The notes under the pieces were generated by a model. The model searched no databases. It had not been told where the DNA came from and saw only the letters and a list, made by a program, of their open reading frames with translations. DNA of 64,000 bases from Tetrapyrgos nigripes (taxonomy: Eukaryota; Basidiomycota; Agaricomycetes; Agaricales; Campanellaceae): the NCBI GenBank assembly GCA_013368315.1, contig JAACJM010000079.1, positions 287,717 to 351,716 of the forward strand, in the 5' to 3' direction. Positions 10,553 to 20,317 of this stretch are shown piece by piece. A program made the translations under genes and the position numbers. The stretch's first letter is position 1, and every line of letters starts with the position of its first letter.

Positions 10553-11532
10553 TGCGTCTTGGAGGTCTAGCAAAGCCACGAGTTCCTCGTCCTATCCAGC
10601 CACTTTCACTTATCGACGAACGAGTGTCATTTCTCCAGGCACACGCTATCGAAGAGTCAACATTGGCAGGCTACAAAACTGGGGCTAGAGACTATGTGAC
10701 GTTTTGCGTTAATCATCACCTTTCCCTTGAACCAACTATTTCCACTCTTTGTCGATAAATAGCTTACACATCCCAATTCATCGCTTCTGGTCCAGACTAT
10801 CTAACAGGCGCACATCACTTCCTTAGGGAAATATACCCTGAATTTGCCTCTAATCGAGCTTCACACGCAGTTCAAGCCACCATCATCGGGTCGAGAAAAT
10901 TTCGTGCTGACGCTGTACAACGCAAACTACCCCTCCGAACATCACATCTCGATGCATTCTATGATCTATATCTCGAGAACCCCACCTATGACAACCTTCT
11001 CTTCATCACTATCCTTTCTTGTATGTTCTACGGCGTTCACAGAGCTGGCGAACTCATCGCTAAACGTCACACCAATTCTCGCAAGATCATCAAGCGGTCA
11101 TCACTGAAATTCGAGAAGGATCGAGTCTCTTACAAACTACCTTATCACAAAGGAGACCGGTTCTATCGCGGCTCAGACATCTTATTAGGGAACCACAGCT
11201 CTGCCAACCCCGTATCTCTTCTACGCACATACTCGAAAATCAGAGACAGTATACACCACCACAAATTCCCTCTCTTTCTTAGAGAAGACGGCTCTCTCCC
11301 AACTCGTTCATGGTTTGAAGGGATTTTCTTCAAGCTAGTGAATAGGGAATATGGAGGTCACTCGGTACGCGCAGGAGGCGCTACTTACTACGCGAGCCTC
11401 GGACTTTCCGAATCAATCATCCAAGCGTTGGGACGGTGGTCTTCTGACGCTTGGCGTATCTATATTCGAGACCACGCAACAGTCCGGGCCGAAATACAAC
11501 TAGCTACGATACGCCACTCAGACAACACTTGA
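10534..11532 (+). pseudogene. Ngaro ORF3, tyrosine recombinase, broken by one nonsense codon
   Basis: A 333-codon frame from ATG 10534, open except for TAA at 10756-10758. The catalytic set is present: the first Arg in FYGVHRAGELI, HxxR in GHSVRAGGATYY, GRW, and a Tyr in AWRIYIRDHATV. The enzyme would integrate the circular DNA intermediate by strand exchange. A single C-to-T change (CAA to TAA) could explain the stop. As it stands only 74 residues would be made, so this copy is not autonomous unless the stop is read through. Confidence 0.87.
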
Positions 11533-11613
11533 CCTTCATCACTCCTCTGTCCATCACTTCTCTCTCATCATCATCATCATCATCAGCTCTCTCATCATCT
11601 CTGTCTCACCATA

Positions 11614-11717
11614 TACCCTTTCTCACTCGCCTCTCTCTAATCTCATGTTCGTTTTGGGGTGAAATATCCCCGGTTAGCCTATACCCTTGGAGTGAATCGT
11701 ATGGAAGATATTGGAGG
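11614..11717 (+). repeat. Ngaro direct repeat B1
   Basis: A 104 bp block matching 12363-12466, with a single C/T difference that I can see. It abuts A2 directly, as expected for split direct repeats. An (ATC)n microsatellite lies just upstream, near 11562-11585. Confidence 0.88.
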
Positions 11718-12184
11718 TTGACATAGCGGCATGACGCTCTGGAGACCTCTGAATTCGGATATACGTGATACTTCCGCCTCTTCCGACTCGAATCAACAAT
11801 CGGATTATTAATTCGATCGTTGACCCGCCGTCCAGACAATTAGGAGTATGTCCAAGAGTGCTGAAGTTTCAGCAGATACTCCTGGAACATAAGAACCCTC
11901 CGAGTCGTCACTGACAGGTCTAGAACCCGTCTTGCCTATCTGCCAGCCTGCCTCGCATCCGAAATTTTTCGGTATGTTATACTTATCTGCCAGCCTATTC
12001 ATCATATTAATGATTTCACCCTCAGAAACATTCGTGATCTTTACCTGACAGTATATCAACTGTCCGTCTCTGCCCTTTCACGAATTTTTCTGAGGTAACT
12101 ACTTGAATCTATTACAGTATTCAAGTACTTAACGAGCCTTTTAGCTTTACAGCCTTCTCTCAACTCATCTCCTCCTTTCTTTGA
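11718..12184 (+). repeat. Ngaro direct repeat A2, carrying two introns absent from A1
   Basis: A copy of A1 interrupted by 11972-12025 (54 bp, GTATGT to CTCAG) and 12095-12144 (50 bp, GTAACT to TTTAG). Both blocks have the size, borders and branch-like TTAAT or TTAAC near the 3' end seen in host introns of this window. The flanks join to give the A1 sequence exactly. Confidence 0.92.
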
Positions 12185-12362
12185 CCCACCCATCCCTCCC
12201 CTGACTACCATGTGCCTCTGTCACTTATTATTTCGTCTCTTCACGCCAAACGAATCGATAATCATCATCATGTGTTTGGATGTCTCCATCAATAATGCCT
12301 ATGTCGACGACTTAACAATTAACTACAATTGGACATTACATAGTATATACTACTTCTCATTG

Positions 12363-12466
12363 TACCCTTTCTCACTCGCCTCTCTCTAATCTCATGTTTG
12401 TTTTGGGGTGAAATATCCCCGGTTAGCCTATACCCTTGGAGTGAATCGTATGGAAGATATTGGAGG
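12363..12466 (+). repeat. Ngaro terminal direct repeat B2
   Basis: Right end of the element, equal in length to B1. Sequence after 12466 (CTCAAGTGCC) no longer matches A2 and is taken as flank. Confidence 0.87.
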
Positions 12467-13034
12467 CTCAAGTGCCATGATAGGAGTTTAAGTCCGACAT
12501 TAAGCATAAGATACTTTAAGGATAATTCATCATTGATGCCTTCATTCCTCGTGTTCTTCTTCTACTACTGTACTACCATGAAGGGAAGTTCAGTCACGCA
12601 TCACAACGGACTTCGAACAGTTCGGTTTTCAAAGTTCGTCACACATCACATTGAAGACTGAACTGCGTGATGAACTGACCTTTTTTCAGCCAAATTCTGA
12701 GCTAAAAATAGAATTTTCGCCTCCTATAGGTCCTTTTTAATGTGTTTGGGAATAGAGAAAGTTTTTTTGGCTGTTCTGCCGATGTCTAGAGGTATTTCAG
12801 ACCCCACAGGGCGGATTCTAGTGAATTCTAAGCGAATTCGACATTGACACAGTGAAAGTATTTTCAGAAAACAAATGGTTCTACTGAACCGGGAAGGCTG
12901 GGGCTTCTTTTGAACTGCAGCTTGATTCGAGATGGTTCAAGAGCTCGTTTATTATGTACAGATTAGCTACAAACTAGGAGTAGACTGAACCAAAAGTGAA
13001 CTGAACTTTTGATGCGTCACGCATCATATCGGCC

Positions 13035-13249
13035 TGTAACGCGTAATACCTTATACGGACATAGCCGTATGATTACATAGTTAGTTCTCACGCATCTAGT
13101 ATATAAGCCACTTCAGTATTCTATTTAGAGTATCTTTAACTCTTACTCTTACCACCGCCTGTCGTGCTTGTACCTACAAAACAATATTAAAACCTGTTCT
13201 AGCTTAGGTATTGAGCATTGGGCTCGGTAAGATCCTATAACCCTTATAC
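13035..13249 (+). repeat. Outer gypsy 5' LTR
   Basis: 215 bp, with six differences from the 3' LTR by my alignment. Five of the six are CpG here and TpG or CpA in the 3' copy. TATATAAG at about 13100 is a plausible promoter TATA element. Confidence 0.9.
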
Positions 13250-13667
13250 TTTTTTAAGCTTTCAGTTATTGTTCTGAAGCTCAAGCCTGGGTCATTATCC
13301 AGAGAATTATACGACGTTTACCTTCTTACGTCGTGTACTACCACTCTCACTTTTAGAGTGTTACCTTCCTCAAATTCTGAGCATATCATTACCCAGTATG
13401 AGTACTACTAATACCATACATACCTCCACTCAAGCTCGCTTGCCTATATACGCAGAGCCAGTGGAAGAAAATCCTGCGTCTGGAAGGCCAACATTGGGGC
13501 CAGCGACGTGGACACCAGCGCGAAACGAAAATCGTCAAGCAACGGTGGCCGTAAGTACAGGTAACCAGTCAAGATTACCTAACAATCAACATGCTTTCAG
13601 TAGTACACCGCCCTCCTGCACTGATGTCGAAAGGACGTTTTGACGTCAACTTCGTGACGACATTAGG

Positions 13668-13688
13668 CTGAGGTCAATTTGACCTCAG
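13668..13688. repeat. Perfect 21 bp palindrome in outer gag
   Basis: Arms CTGAGGTCAA and TTGACCTCAG around a single T, set in a wider region rich in GACGTC and GACGTCC. The gag frame changes across this stretch, so a small hairpin insertion is possible. Confidence 0.7.
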
Positions 13689-14245
13689 ATGACGTCCGTT
13701 CGACGTCCAAGTCCCGGAATTAAAAACGCTCAGCCGATACCCATGTCCTGGAGACCTCAGCCAGGAGCTCGTAGATACATCATCCTGATATCAATGTAAT
13801 CACTTCAGAATACCTCAGAGGCTACACGGGAAGGAATTTAGACGAAATTGACAGCTACAGGGACCGTTCTAATAGACAGAATGCTAGGTCCGTAGTAGAT
13901 TCACCTCGTTTACCTGGTACATATGAAATACCAAGACAGAATGTTGAAGCTGGATCCTCTGCAAGAGTTGAAACTACTTCGCATTCAGATAATCATTCGG
14001 ATAGATCCAGAACGAAATCCAATAGATCTTCCCAACAGGAGAGATCTTCGGCTAGTAAAAGCCAAAGGAACTCGCAAAATTCTTCACAGCAAGAAGGAAC
14101 TACAGAAGATAAATCTGGAAAGAAAAATACCATTACGCAACGATCTCATGCATCGCATGAGTCTTTCTCATCTACGAAAGCAATGGAGTATCAGCGTGAA
14201 TTGCGACAGCGTGCAATATTGCAGACGCTGCGCATGTCAGACTTA

Positions 14246-14868
14246 CTTCTAGGGCTCCTAGCGGATCGGATGATCCGGCGCCATCCGAGCGATTGCTGCT
14301 TCGGATTCGGATTCGGATGGTGCTCCTCCTCCTCCTCCATCCGACGGATAGCATCCGACCGATCCGACGGTAATCCGCGGATGGAAAGCCCAACACTGGA
14401 AGTTTCAGAAGTGCTATATAGTACTATTACCAAGTAGAGAAATACACAAAAATAAATAGCAACCAGTAGTATGTGTGGCTTCAACAGACAGCATTAATCC
14501 TTCATGGCGCTGACTGGTTTGAGTGTTTCGCGAACGCGGGCGCTCCGATATTGAAGGCGTGGTGTCGGGTCTGAAACCTAGACACATACTTTTCTATTCT
14601 TTAATTTATTATCTTTTCTCTCCAGCTCATATCCTTGGTTTATTTTCTGTTACTCTTTTGCATTCATTGGCCGCCACCATGTTGTTTATCTTATCTGTAT
14701 GTCATGTGATCGTAGATATACTATATAAGGGAAGCAGAACTCATCCGGCGATCATCCGTCAGATGTTCGGATACCATCCGGCGGATGCGGATTGGGATTT
14801 GCAGACCACCCATCCGAGCGGATGGCATCCGAATCCGACACAATCCGATCTGATAGGAGCCCTACAAG
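14246..14868. mobile_element. PIF/Harbinger-like MITE (623 bp) in outer gag
   Basis: Ends are imperfect inverted repeats, CTTSTAGGGCTCCTAKCRGA, flanked by TTA at 14243-14245 and 14869-14871. A TWA target duplication is typical of PIF/Harbinger elements. Subterminal regions are dense in CATCCG/CGGATG motifs on both sides and the middle is AT-rich with no ORF. Removing the element and one TTA restores the gag reading frame (LRMSDLLQYSTSR). Confidence 0.8.
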
Positions 14869-15649
14869 TTACTTCAATACAGTACGTCTCGGATATCGAA
14901 TCAAAATGTAGTCATTGACTACATCAATGCTACGGTATGGTCTATTGAACAACCACAGATTATATTACCATACCAGTTCGTCACAGCAGCGGAAGCTGAG
15001 CCTTACCGTCGACAATATCCTGAACCTGTCTATGGTAGAGATTCAGGACAGAATCAAAACAGATTCGAGGCATTGCAGGAAGAAATTCCATTTGCACAGG
15101 AAAATCCTGAGGATCTGAGCGAACCGGATCCGAGTCACTCTAATGGTAATCATTCATCCTATCACAGTGATAAATATTCTGAGTGAACGGAAATCACCAA
15201 TCCGTTCCTGTAATAACGGATCATTGCATCACGTTAGAAACCAGAAAAAGGGCTCGTTTTGAATACAAACCTTCACAATTATCTGAAAAGGAATGTTTAG
15301 ATAATATTCTTCAAGTGTACGTTGAGCTAATCCACTACTACCTGCTGGATAAAACACCCGCTGGTAATAGTAGTACTGCTAAGACACTTCTACAATCGAT
15401 TCCGAAGCCAGATTATTACCACGGTCAGGATGACATTATAGTATTTGATGAGTGGATACGAAGCTTTATACGATGGATGAGTGTTGCAGATCAATGTGGA
15501 CCTGAATCCAGGTATAGTAGAAGTCAATGTGGATGGGTAGTGACTGCAACAGATATTACACAAGTCAATACCTTATCTGTATTTCTACGAAGCGAAGCTC
15601 GTCAGTGGTTTAATGATGAGATTGAACAAGTATCTACTTCAGCCTATTA

Positions 15650-16444
15650 TGGGGGAGACGCTCGTCCAAGCGAGGATGAAGAGGTGTAGTGGTCAAACCT
15701 CGGAGAACGAAGTAAGAGAGTAAGGGAGACGCGTCAACGTGACTAAACGTGTGTAGTAGAAAAGGAAAGGTGACTAAGGCTCAGGCTCGGGGAAGGCTCG
15801 GGGATGCTCTAGGATCAAGTAAAGGCTCGGTTTCGTTGGCTCAGGCTCGGCTTGAGTGCGGAATGACAGCAGGGAAAGAGAGATGAATTTACAATGCAGA
15901 TACAATGTACTTATACTCTTCAACCCGTCCCCAGTGCCCCAAGAGAAAACAGTAATATCACTAAATCGAGAAAATGTCTGAGTACAAGTTCTGTAAAATG
16001 ACGCAGGAATGAAGGATGGGAGGGATCGTAAGGAACTCGCAACAGATAGGGGAACGACTGAATAAGAAGAAGATGTCATAAAGGACGGCTTTGACAGCCG
16101 GGGCAAAAGAGACTGTGTGCAAAGATAAAAATACTTCCTCAAAGCCCTTTACCAGTTCACCCGTCTCCCTCTCGTCAGTGGACCATCAGACGTAGGTACA
16201 ACACATTGAGGGCCCCCAAACCCGTACACTTGCTCAAGGTGTAGATGTGAAGGACGGGATGGACAGAGAGGAATCAAGGATAGCCAGATCGGGACTAGTC
16301 GAGAAGCGAGGGAAGACGTAGATGAGAAAGAAGGGAGTTTGTACCTGGTTGGAGGTAACATGATAGAACAGAGAAGAATACATGTTAAGGGTGAAAATAA
16401 AGAAAGAGAAGGTTTCGATGGGAGGGGCAGATGTCCCTACCACA
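15650..16444 (-). repeat. Inner gypsy 3' LTR (left copy on plus strand)
   Basis: Aligned by eye to 24950-25743: 21 substitutions and one G-run indel. All 21 are transitions at CpG sites. No other type of difference was found. Confidence 0.92.
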
Positions 16445-16479
16445 GTGAGTACAATGAAATAGAGTCCGACCTCAGGCTC

Positions 16480-18366
16480 TCAATCAGAATAACTGAAACA
16501 AGGGTTTGGATAAGGAATCAGAGAAGGTAAAGTCACAGGAGGAGCAGGAAGTATAGCGCAATGGAACGGATTAAGGGAAGAGAAATAATTGAAGGGATGA
16601 AAAGAGATATCATGAAGGAAGAACGGGTCAGAGGAAGGAACGGACATGGGCACCGGGAACCTCTTCTCCCATAAGAGTCTAATCCTTCTCTCCAAGTCGA
16701 CAATCCAAAAGTACTTGAGTAGAGACCTTTCTAAGACGTGCAGGCGGAACTTTTCAAAGGGAAGATCCCAGATTCTGAAGTTGTCAATGTTGCCGGATGT
16801 GTCCCTCTCGTACTCCCTTCCAGTGATCTGGAAGTCAACTGGCCCAAACCACCACTTGATCAACTGCTTCTCCAACGCTAACCTCTCGGTACATACCGCC
16901 TTCCCACTACCTTTCTTGTACAGTGTACCTGACTCCCGATCCAACCTAAACCTTCTAACGATCGTTTCAAACCTTCCTGGCGTGAATGGTCCATCACCAG
17001 GGTTTCTGTACCGAGTCGGAATCACCAATCTCCCTTCCAATTCCCCTCTCAAATAGTTAGCTATCTCATCCCAGCTCAACTCGGCATCCCTAACCCATAA
17101 CTGTGACCATAAAGGAACCCTAAGCCCTGAATCTCCGAACTCATCTGTCGCCATCGCTCTCACTACGACCGTTCCATCAAACAGGTATGGCAAGGCCAAG
17201 TTGAACTTGAGGTACGAGGAACGAGGAGTCAGATCCACGTATCTGAAGACCTCGCCTTCGTCGATGAGATGGTGGTGGTATCTGGAAGCAGTGTTGCCGG
17301 TAAGTAGATTCGAATAGTCTTCCGAGTTGTGGAAACTGAAGACGTTAGGGACAGGGCGAAGGGCAGCATAGTTCGGCCACGTACACTTCTCGTGGAAAGG
17401 AGACAACTGGATGTTGACCCACTTAGGACCATCTGTAGTGAGGGAAATTTCAGTATGTTCCGTAAAATCGACTGGGGAATTCAGGTTAAAGGTAGAGTTA
17501 ATGGCAGTGTAAACGGGTGGATCAGTGAAAGGGATGAAATTAACACATCCGTCCTCGCGTAAGGCATGATGAAGGTGGTGATTAAGGGATCCAGGACTAT
17601 AAACCGGTCTCGCAATGTACGCGTATGAAACGGGACCCATTCGATAGAAGAACATAGCAAAAGAAACATAGAAAGGAGGAACACGAAAAGGGGAGGGAAC
17701 GTTCTGATCGACCAAATCGGCATTGTAAGAGGAGGAAGAAGATACAGTAGGGTGATGGACGCTGACGAGTATGTCAGGGTTGAAGGTGAGAACGGTAGTC
17801 GATCTAGGGACGAGGTATTCAACTTCATCCCCTCGAGCATCGGTCCAGGTGTACATGACATCATCCGCAAATGAGTTAACTATCCTGGCACCTGTAGGCA
17901 GAACTAACTCCCTAGGAACTGTTGCCTGTTCATCATCACTGTTTACTTCCACCAATGGCGGAATCGAATCGTGAGAGGAAGATAGAGAAGTCAAAGGGGA
18001 AGAAGCACGGGCAATATTATCAAGACATAGAGAAGGAAGAGGACCAGAACCATCAAGATCAGTAGAAATAGAAAGTATAGAAAACAAACTAGAGATATCA
18101 GGCCAAAAGTGACAGATAAGAGAAGCATACAAATTCCTCTCTTCCCGATTAGGGAGAGAGATGTGCAGCATGGTGAGCTCGAGTGAGGTGTTGTTGACAT
18201 TGAATTGAACGACGACTTGATTGGGCTTGCTTTGAGAGTAGACGACCACTGCGGAAATTCTATTGCCGTTAATGGAGTCAGTCTGAAGGGTAGTCATAGA
18301 GAAATGCAGAGAGGGGATAAAAGAGGATGATATGGACTCAAATGATAAAAATATAAATATGCCCAT
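16480..18366 (-). CDS. Extra ORF of inner gypsy, between integrase and 3' LTR; function unknown
   Basis: An unbroken frame of 605-628 codons. An ATG at 18366 would give an N-terminus with a hydrophobic stretch (MGIFIFLSFESISSSFIPSL); an ATG at 18297 (MTTLQTDSINGNRI) would not. It lies just downstream of integrase on the same strand and ends 36 bp before the LTR, the position occupied by env in some gypsy elements. I see no clear C-terminal membrane anchor, furin site or fusion peptide, so an envelope role is not supported. The region from WVNIQLSPFHEKCTWPNYAA to the C-terminus is rich in Trp, Tyr and Arg, with WDEIANYLRGELEGR and RFETIVRRFRLDRESG giving a folded-domain look. It is intact while the neighbouring pol is full of stops. 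Not recognised. Confidence 0.55.
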   Translation of the reverse strand: MGIFIFLSFESISSSFIPSLHFSMTTLQTDSINGNRISAVVVYSQSKPNQVVVQFNVNNTSLELTMLHISLPNREERNLYASLICHFWPDISSLFSILSISTDLDGSGPLPSLCLDNIARASSPLTSLSSSHDSIPPLVEVNSDDEQATVPRELVLPTGARIVNSFADDVMYTWTDARGDEVEYLVPRSTTVLTFNPDILVSVHHPTVSSSSSYNADLVDQNVPSPFRVPPFYVSFAMFFYRMGPVSYAYIARPVYSPGSLNHHLHHALREDGCVNFIPFTDPPVYTAINSTFNLNSPVDFTEHTEISLTTDGPKWVNIQLSPFHEKCTWPNYAALRPVPNVFSFHNSEDYSNLLTGNTASRYHHHLIDEGEVFRYVDLTPRSSYLKFNLALPYLFDGTVVVRAMATDEFGDSGLRVPLWSQLWVRDAELSWDEIANYLRGELEGRLVIPTRYRNPGDGPFTPGRFETIVRRFRLDRESGTLYKKGSGKAVCTERLALEKQLIKWWFGPVDFQITGREYERDTSGNIDNFRIWDLPFEKFRLHVLERSLLKYFWIVDLERRIRLLWEKRFPVPMSVPSSDPFFLHDISFHPFNYFSSLNPFHCAILPAPPVTLPSLIPYPNPCFSYSD

Positions 18367-18442
18367 CGGTAAGGACCACAAGAGTTGCTTAGAACTCGAT
18401 TGGAACCAAGATAGTCATAAAAGGACAGTAGAACAATAACAC

Positions 18443-20317
18443 TCAGCAGTAAGGTCTTGCATATCTTCTAGGTTCTTGAAGTGATCTTCGATACTCCTCT
18501 TTGCCACGTCGAGGCGGAAGCAAGGATTCACATTCCTGAACAGGTGCTGGAGACGAAGGTATTTGCGTCCTTAAGGTCTGGTTATCGGGTCTAAAAAAGA
18601 AGAGTTGCAGCCTCCTGACGTTAACCGCTGCATTCAACGGGGTACCATTGAGTTCCTGTAGTAAGTATGAATCGTTGGTCCTCTTGTCCTTAATGATGTA
18701 AGGTCCGCTATAAGTCCAATGGGCCTTGTCACCGAGCAGATTGTCTAGGTGTGATTCCCTGAGCCATACGTACATACCCGGCTTGAAATCTGAAAAATCG
18801 AAGTGGAAATGATGCTTTTTCGCGTAGTTCTCGATGGACTGTCATCGAGAATTCCTGAGATCTAGGCTCGCTTGTTCCAGGGCCGGGTCTCGATGTTGTA
18901 ACTGTAGAATTCTTAGTGATAGCAGATCAACTGACGAACGCACCTTATCCCAATCTAGCGTTTGCCATGTGGTTTCGAGGACGTCAAACAATAAGACTGG
19001 ATGGATACTGTAGAGTAGATAGTATGGTGAAAACCCGGTGGCTCGACTAGTAGTTATCTGTATCGCGAATAGGCCTGCGTCCAAGAAGTTAGGCCATAAA
19101 CCAGGAGAGTCACCTACCGTCTTCATTATCGCTTCTACCAGAGGTTTGTGACCTCATTCAACCACGGCATTTCCTTCTGGATGGTAAGGAGAGGAGATTA
19201 TAACCATGCACCTATATTGAGTTCTGAGAAGGTGCTGTACTTCCTTCTTGAATTCTGATCCACCATCTATGGTAATTAGCAGTATGCATCCGAAACAACA
19301 GATAAGACACTCATAAATGAACTTAGCTACCGCCGCGGCTGTGAGAGCTTGAAGCGCTTGTGCTTCAGGCCATAAGATGGTGGGTTTGATGGCGTGGATA
19401 ATGTAGTGCAAACCTCGTACTCCCTTGGGCATGTGTATAGAGTCTAGGTGGAAATGTCATAGAAGAGGGGCTTGCCACGATTCATTGTAAGGTATTACCG
19501 GGTGATTCTTGATGCTCTTCTGGCATTCCAGGCATGATTTTACGAAATAGGCCACCGAAAGGTACATGTTGGGCCAATAGAATCTGTTGACTAAATGATG
19601 GTAAGTAGCATTGTGACCACGATGGCCACAGTCGTTATGAGCCATCGTGATCAGTTCCTCCCATCGAGCCTTAAGCTCAATCACTTTATGAGGCAGCCCT
19701 CCAGCATTCCTTTTTGGTAACAACCATAGGATATTGTTCTGGAGTGTGAAACAAGAGACCTGTTTTAAGAAACGTACCTTCTCCTTTTCTGTCTCATACT
19801 TCGAAGGGATAATGTCTGAGGCCAGGAAATGATGGAATTCCTTCCACATATCTTCTTCTTCTACATCTGAGATGTGGTGAATGTGTACATCTCTTGTCTC
19901 GTCACTAGAGTATAGGTGATAAGAGTGGTCAATGGTTTCCAGGCACAAGGTCTCGTCTCCAAGAACATATAGTTCCATTGATGGAGACTCCACCTTTCGG
20001 TAGGAACTGGGATTTTGAGACGGAAAGTAATCATATCGTAAGATAGAATGGGAGAAAAGAGAATAGGAGGCAGTCGGGCCGAAAGAAGGAGGATCGATCA
20101 AGGAAGAAAGTACAGGGGAAGTCAAAGTAGAATTCTCCACTACGAGCGGATAAAGGAATGAATGAATGGGCATGGAAGTGGAGAGTCGGATAAAAAGAGA
20201 ATTAAATAAAAACTTAGCTGAATTCGTTGGAGTAACAAAATTGGTCACTTCCAGATAAGCATCTAGAAAAGCATCTTGAGACTCTTCTACGGGCTCGTCT
20301 TCAGTCTTCCTTCTTCA
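18443..20317 (-). pseudogene. Inner gypsy integrase (zinc finger, DDE core, C-terminal domain), broken by four TGA codons
   Basis: Read on the minus strand. An HHCC finger (HNDCGHRGHNATYHHLVNRF then CLECQ) sits near 19.5-19.65 kb. The core has Asp in HFHLDSIHMP, Asp in ITIDGGSEFKKE and Glu in SSPYHPEGNAVVE. The C-terminal GPYIIKDKR barrel-like region lies near 18.65-18.75 kb. TGA stops at 20315-20317, 19457-19459, 19154-19156 and 18842-18844 interrupt an otherwise continuous frame. Each falls where Arg is plausible (for example VVE-stop-GHK). It would integrate element cDNA. Dead as written. Confidence 0.85.

Larger units (their letters stand above)
6824..12466 (+). mobile_element. Ngaro-type tyrosine-recombinase retrotransposon with split direct repeats
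   Basis: The architecture is A1 (6824-7186), three ORFs, B1 (11614-11717), A2 (11718-12184), a 178 bp spacer, then B2 (12363-12466). Split direct repeats plus RT-RNase H plus a tyrosine recombinase in place of an integrase define the Ngaro branch of DIRS-like elements. No target duplication is expected or seen. Setting aside two intron-like blocks in A2, I find one difference between A1 and A2, and one between B1 and B2 (a CpG transition at about 11649/12398), so the copy is young. One nonsense codon in the recombinase ORF breaks it. Confidence 0.88.
13398..15649 (+). pseudogene. Outer gypsy gag, 5' part, broken
   Basis: ATG 13398 starts MSTTNTIHTSTQARLP. The frame then breaks in a palindromic stretch (13.6-13.75 kb). 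It resumes at about 13802 as a Ser/Gln/Arg-rich segment, is interrupted by a MITE at 14246-14868, and picks up again in frame at once after it. A stop falls at 15183-15185, and the Gag core continues in another frame from about 15183 (ECLDNILQVYVELIHYYLL, then FDEWIRSFIRWMSVADQCG, then LRSEARQWFNDEIEQV). The capsid-like core is cut by the inner gypsy at 15650 and continues at 25744. Confidence 0.7.

Noticed and set aside
11808..12059. Minus-strand ORF in which the 54 bp A2 block is an in-frame insert, suggesting a small protein with an indel
   Set aside because: It is unmotivated by any motif, and the block has GT-AG borders in the element's sense direction together with a second, non-multiple-of-three block (50 bp) of the same kind.
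16480..18366. Calling the extra inner-gypsy ORF an envelope gene
   Set aside because: No clear signal peptide at the preferred start, no C-terminal anchor, cleavage site or fusion peptide; position alone is not enough.
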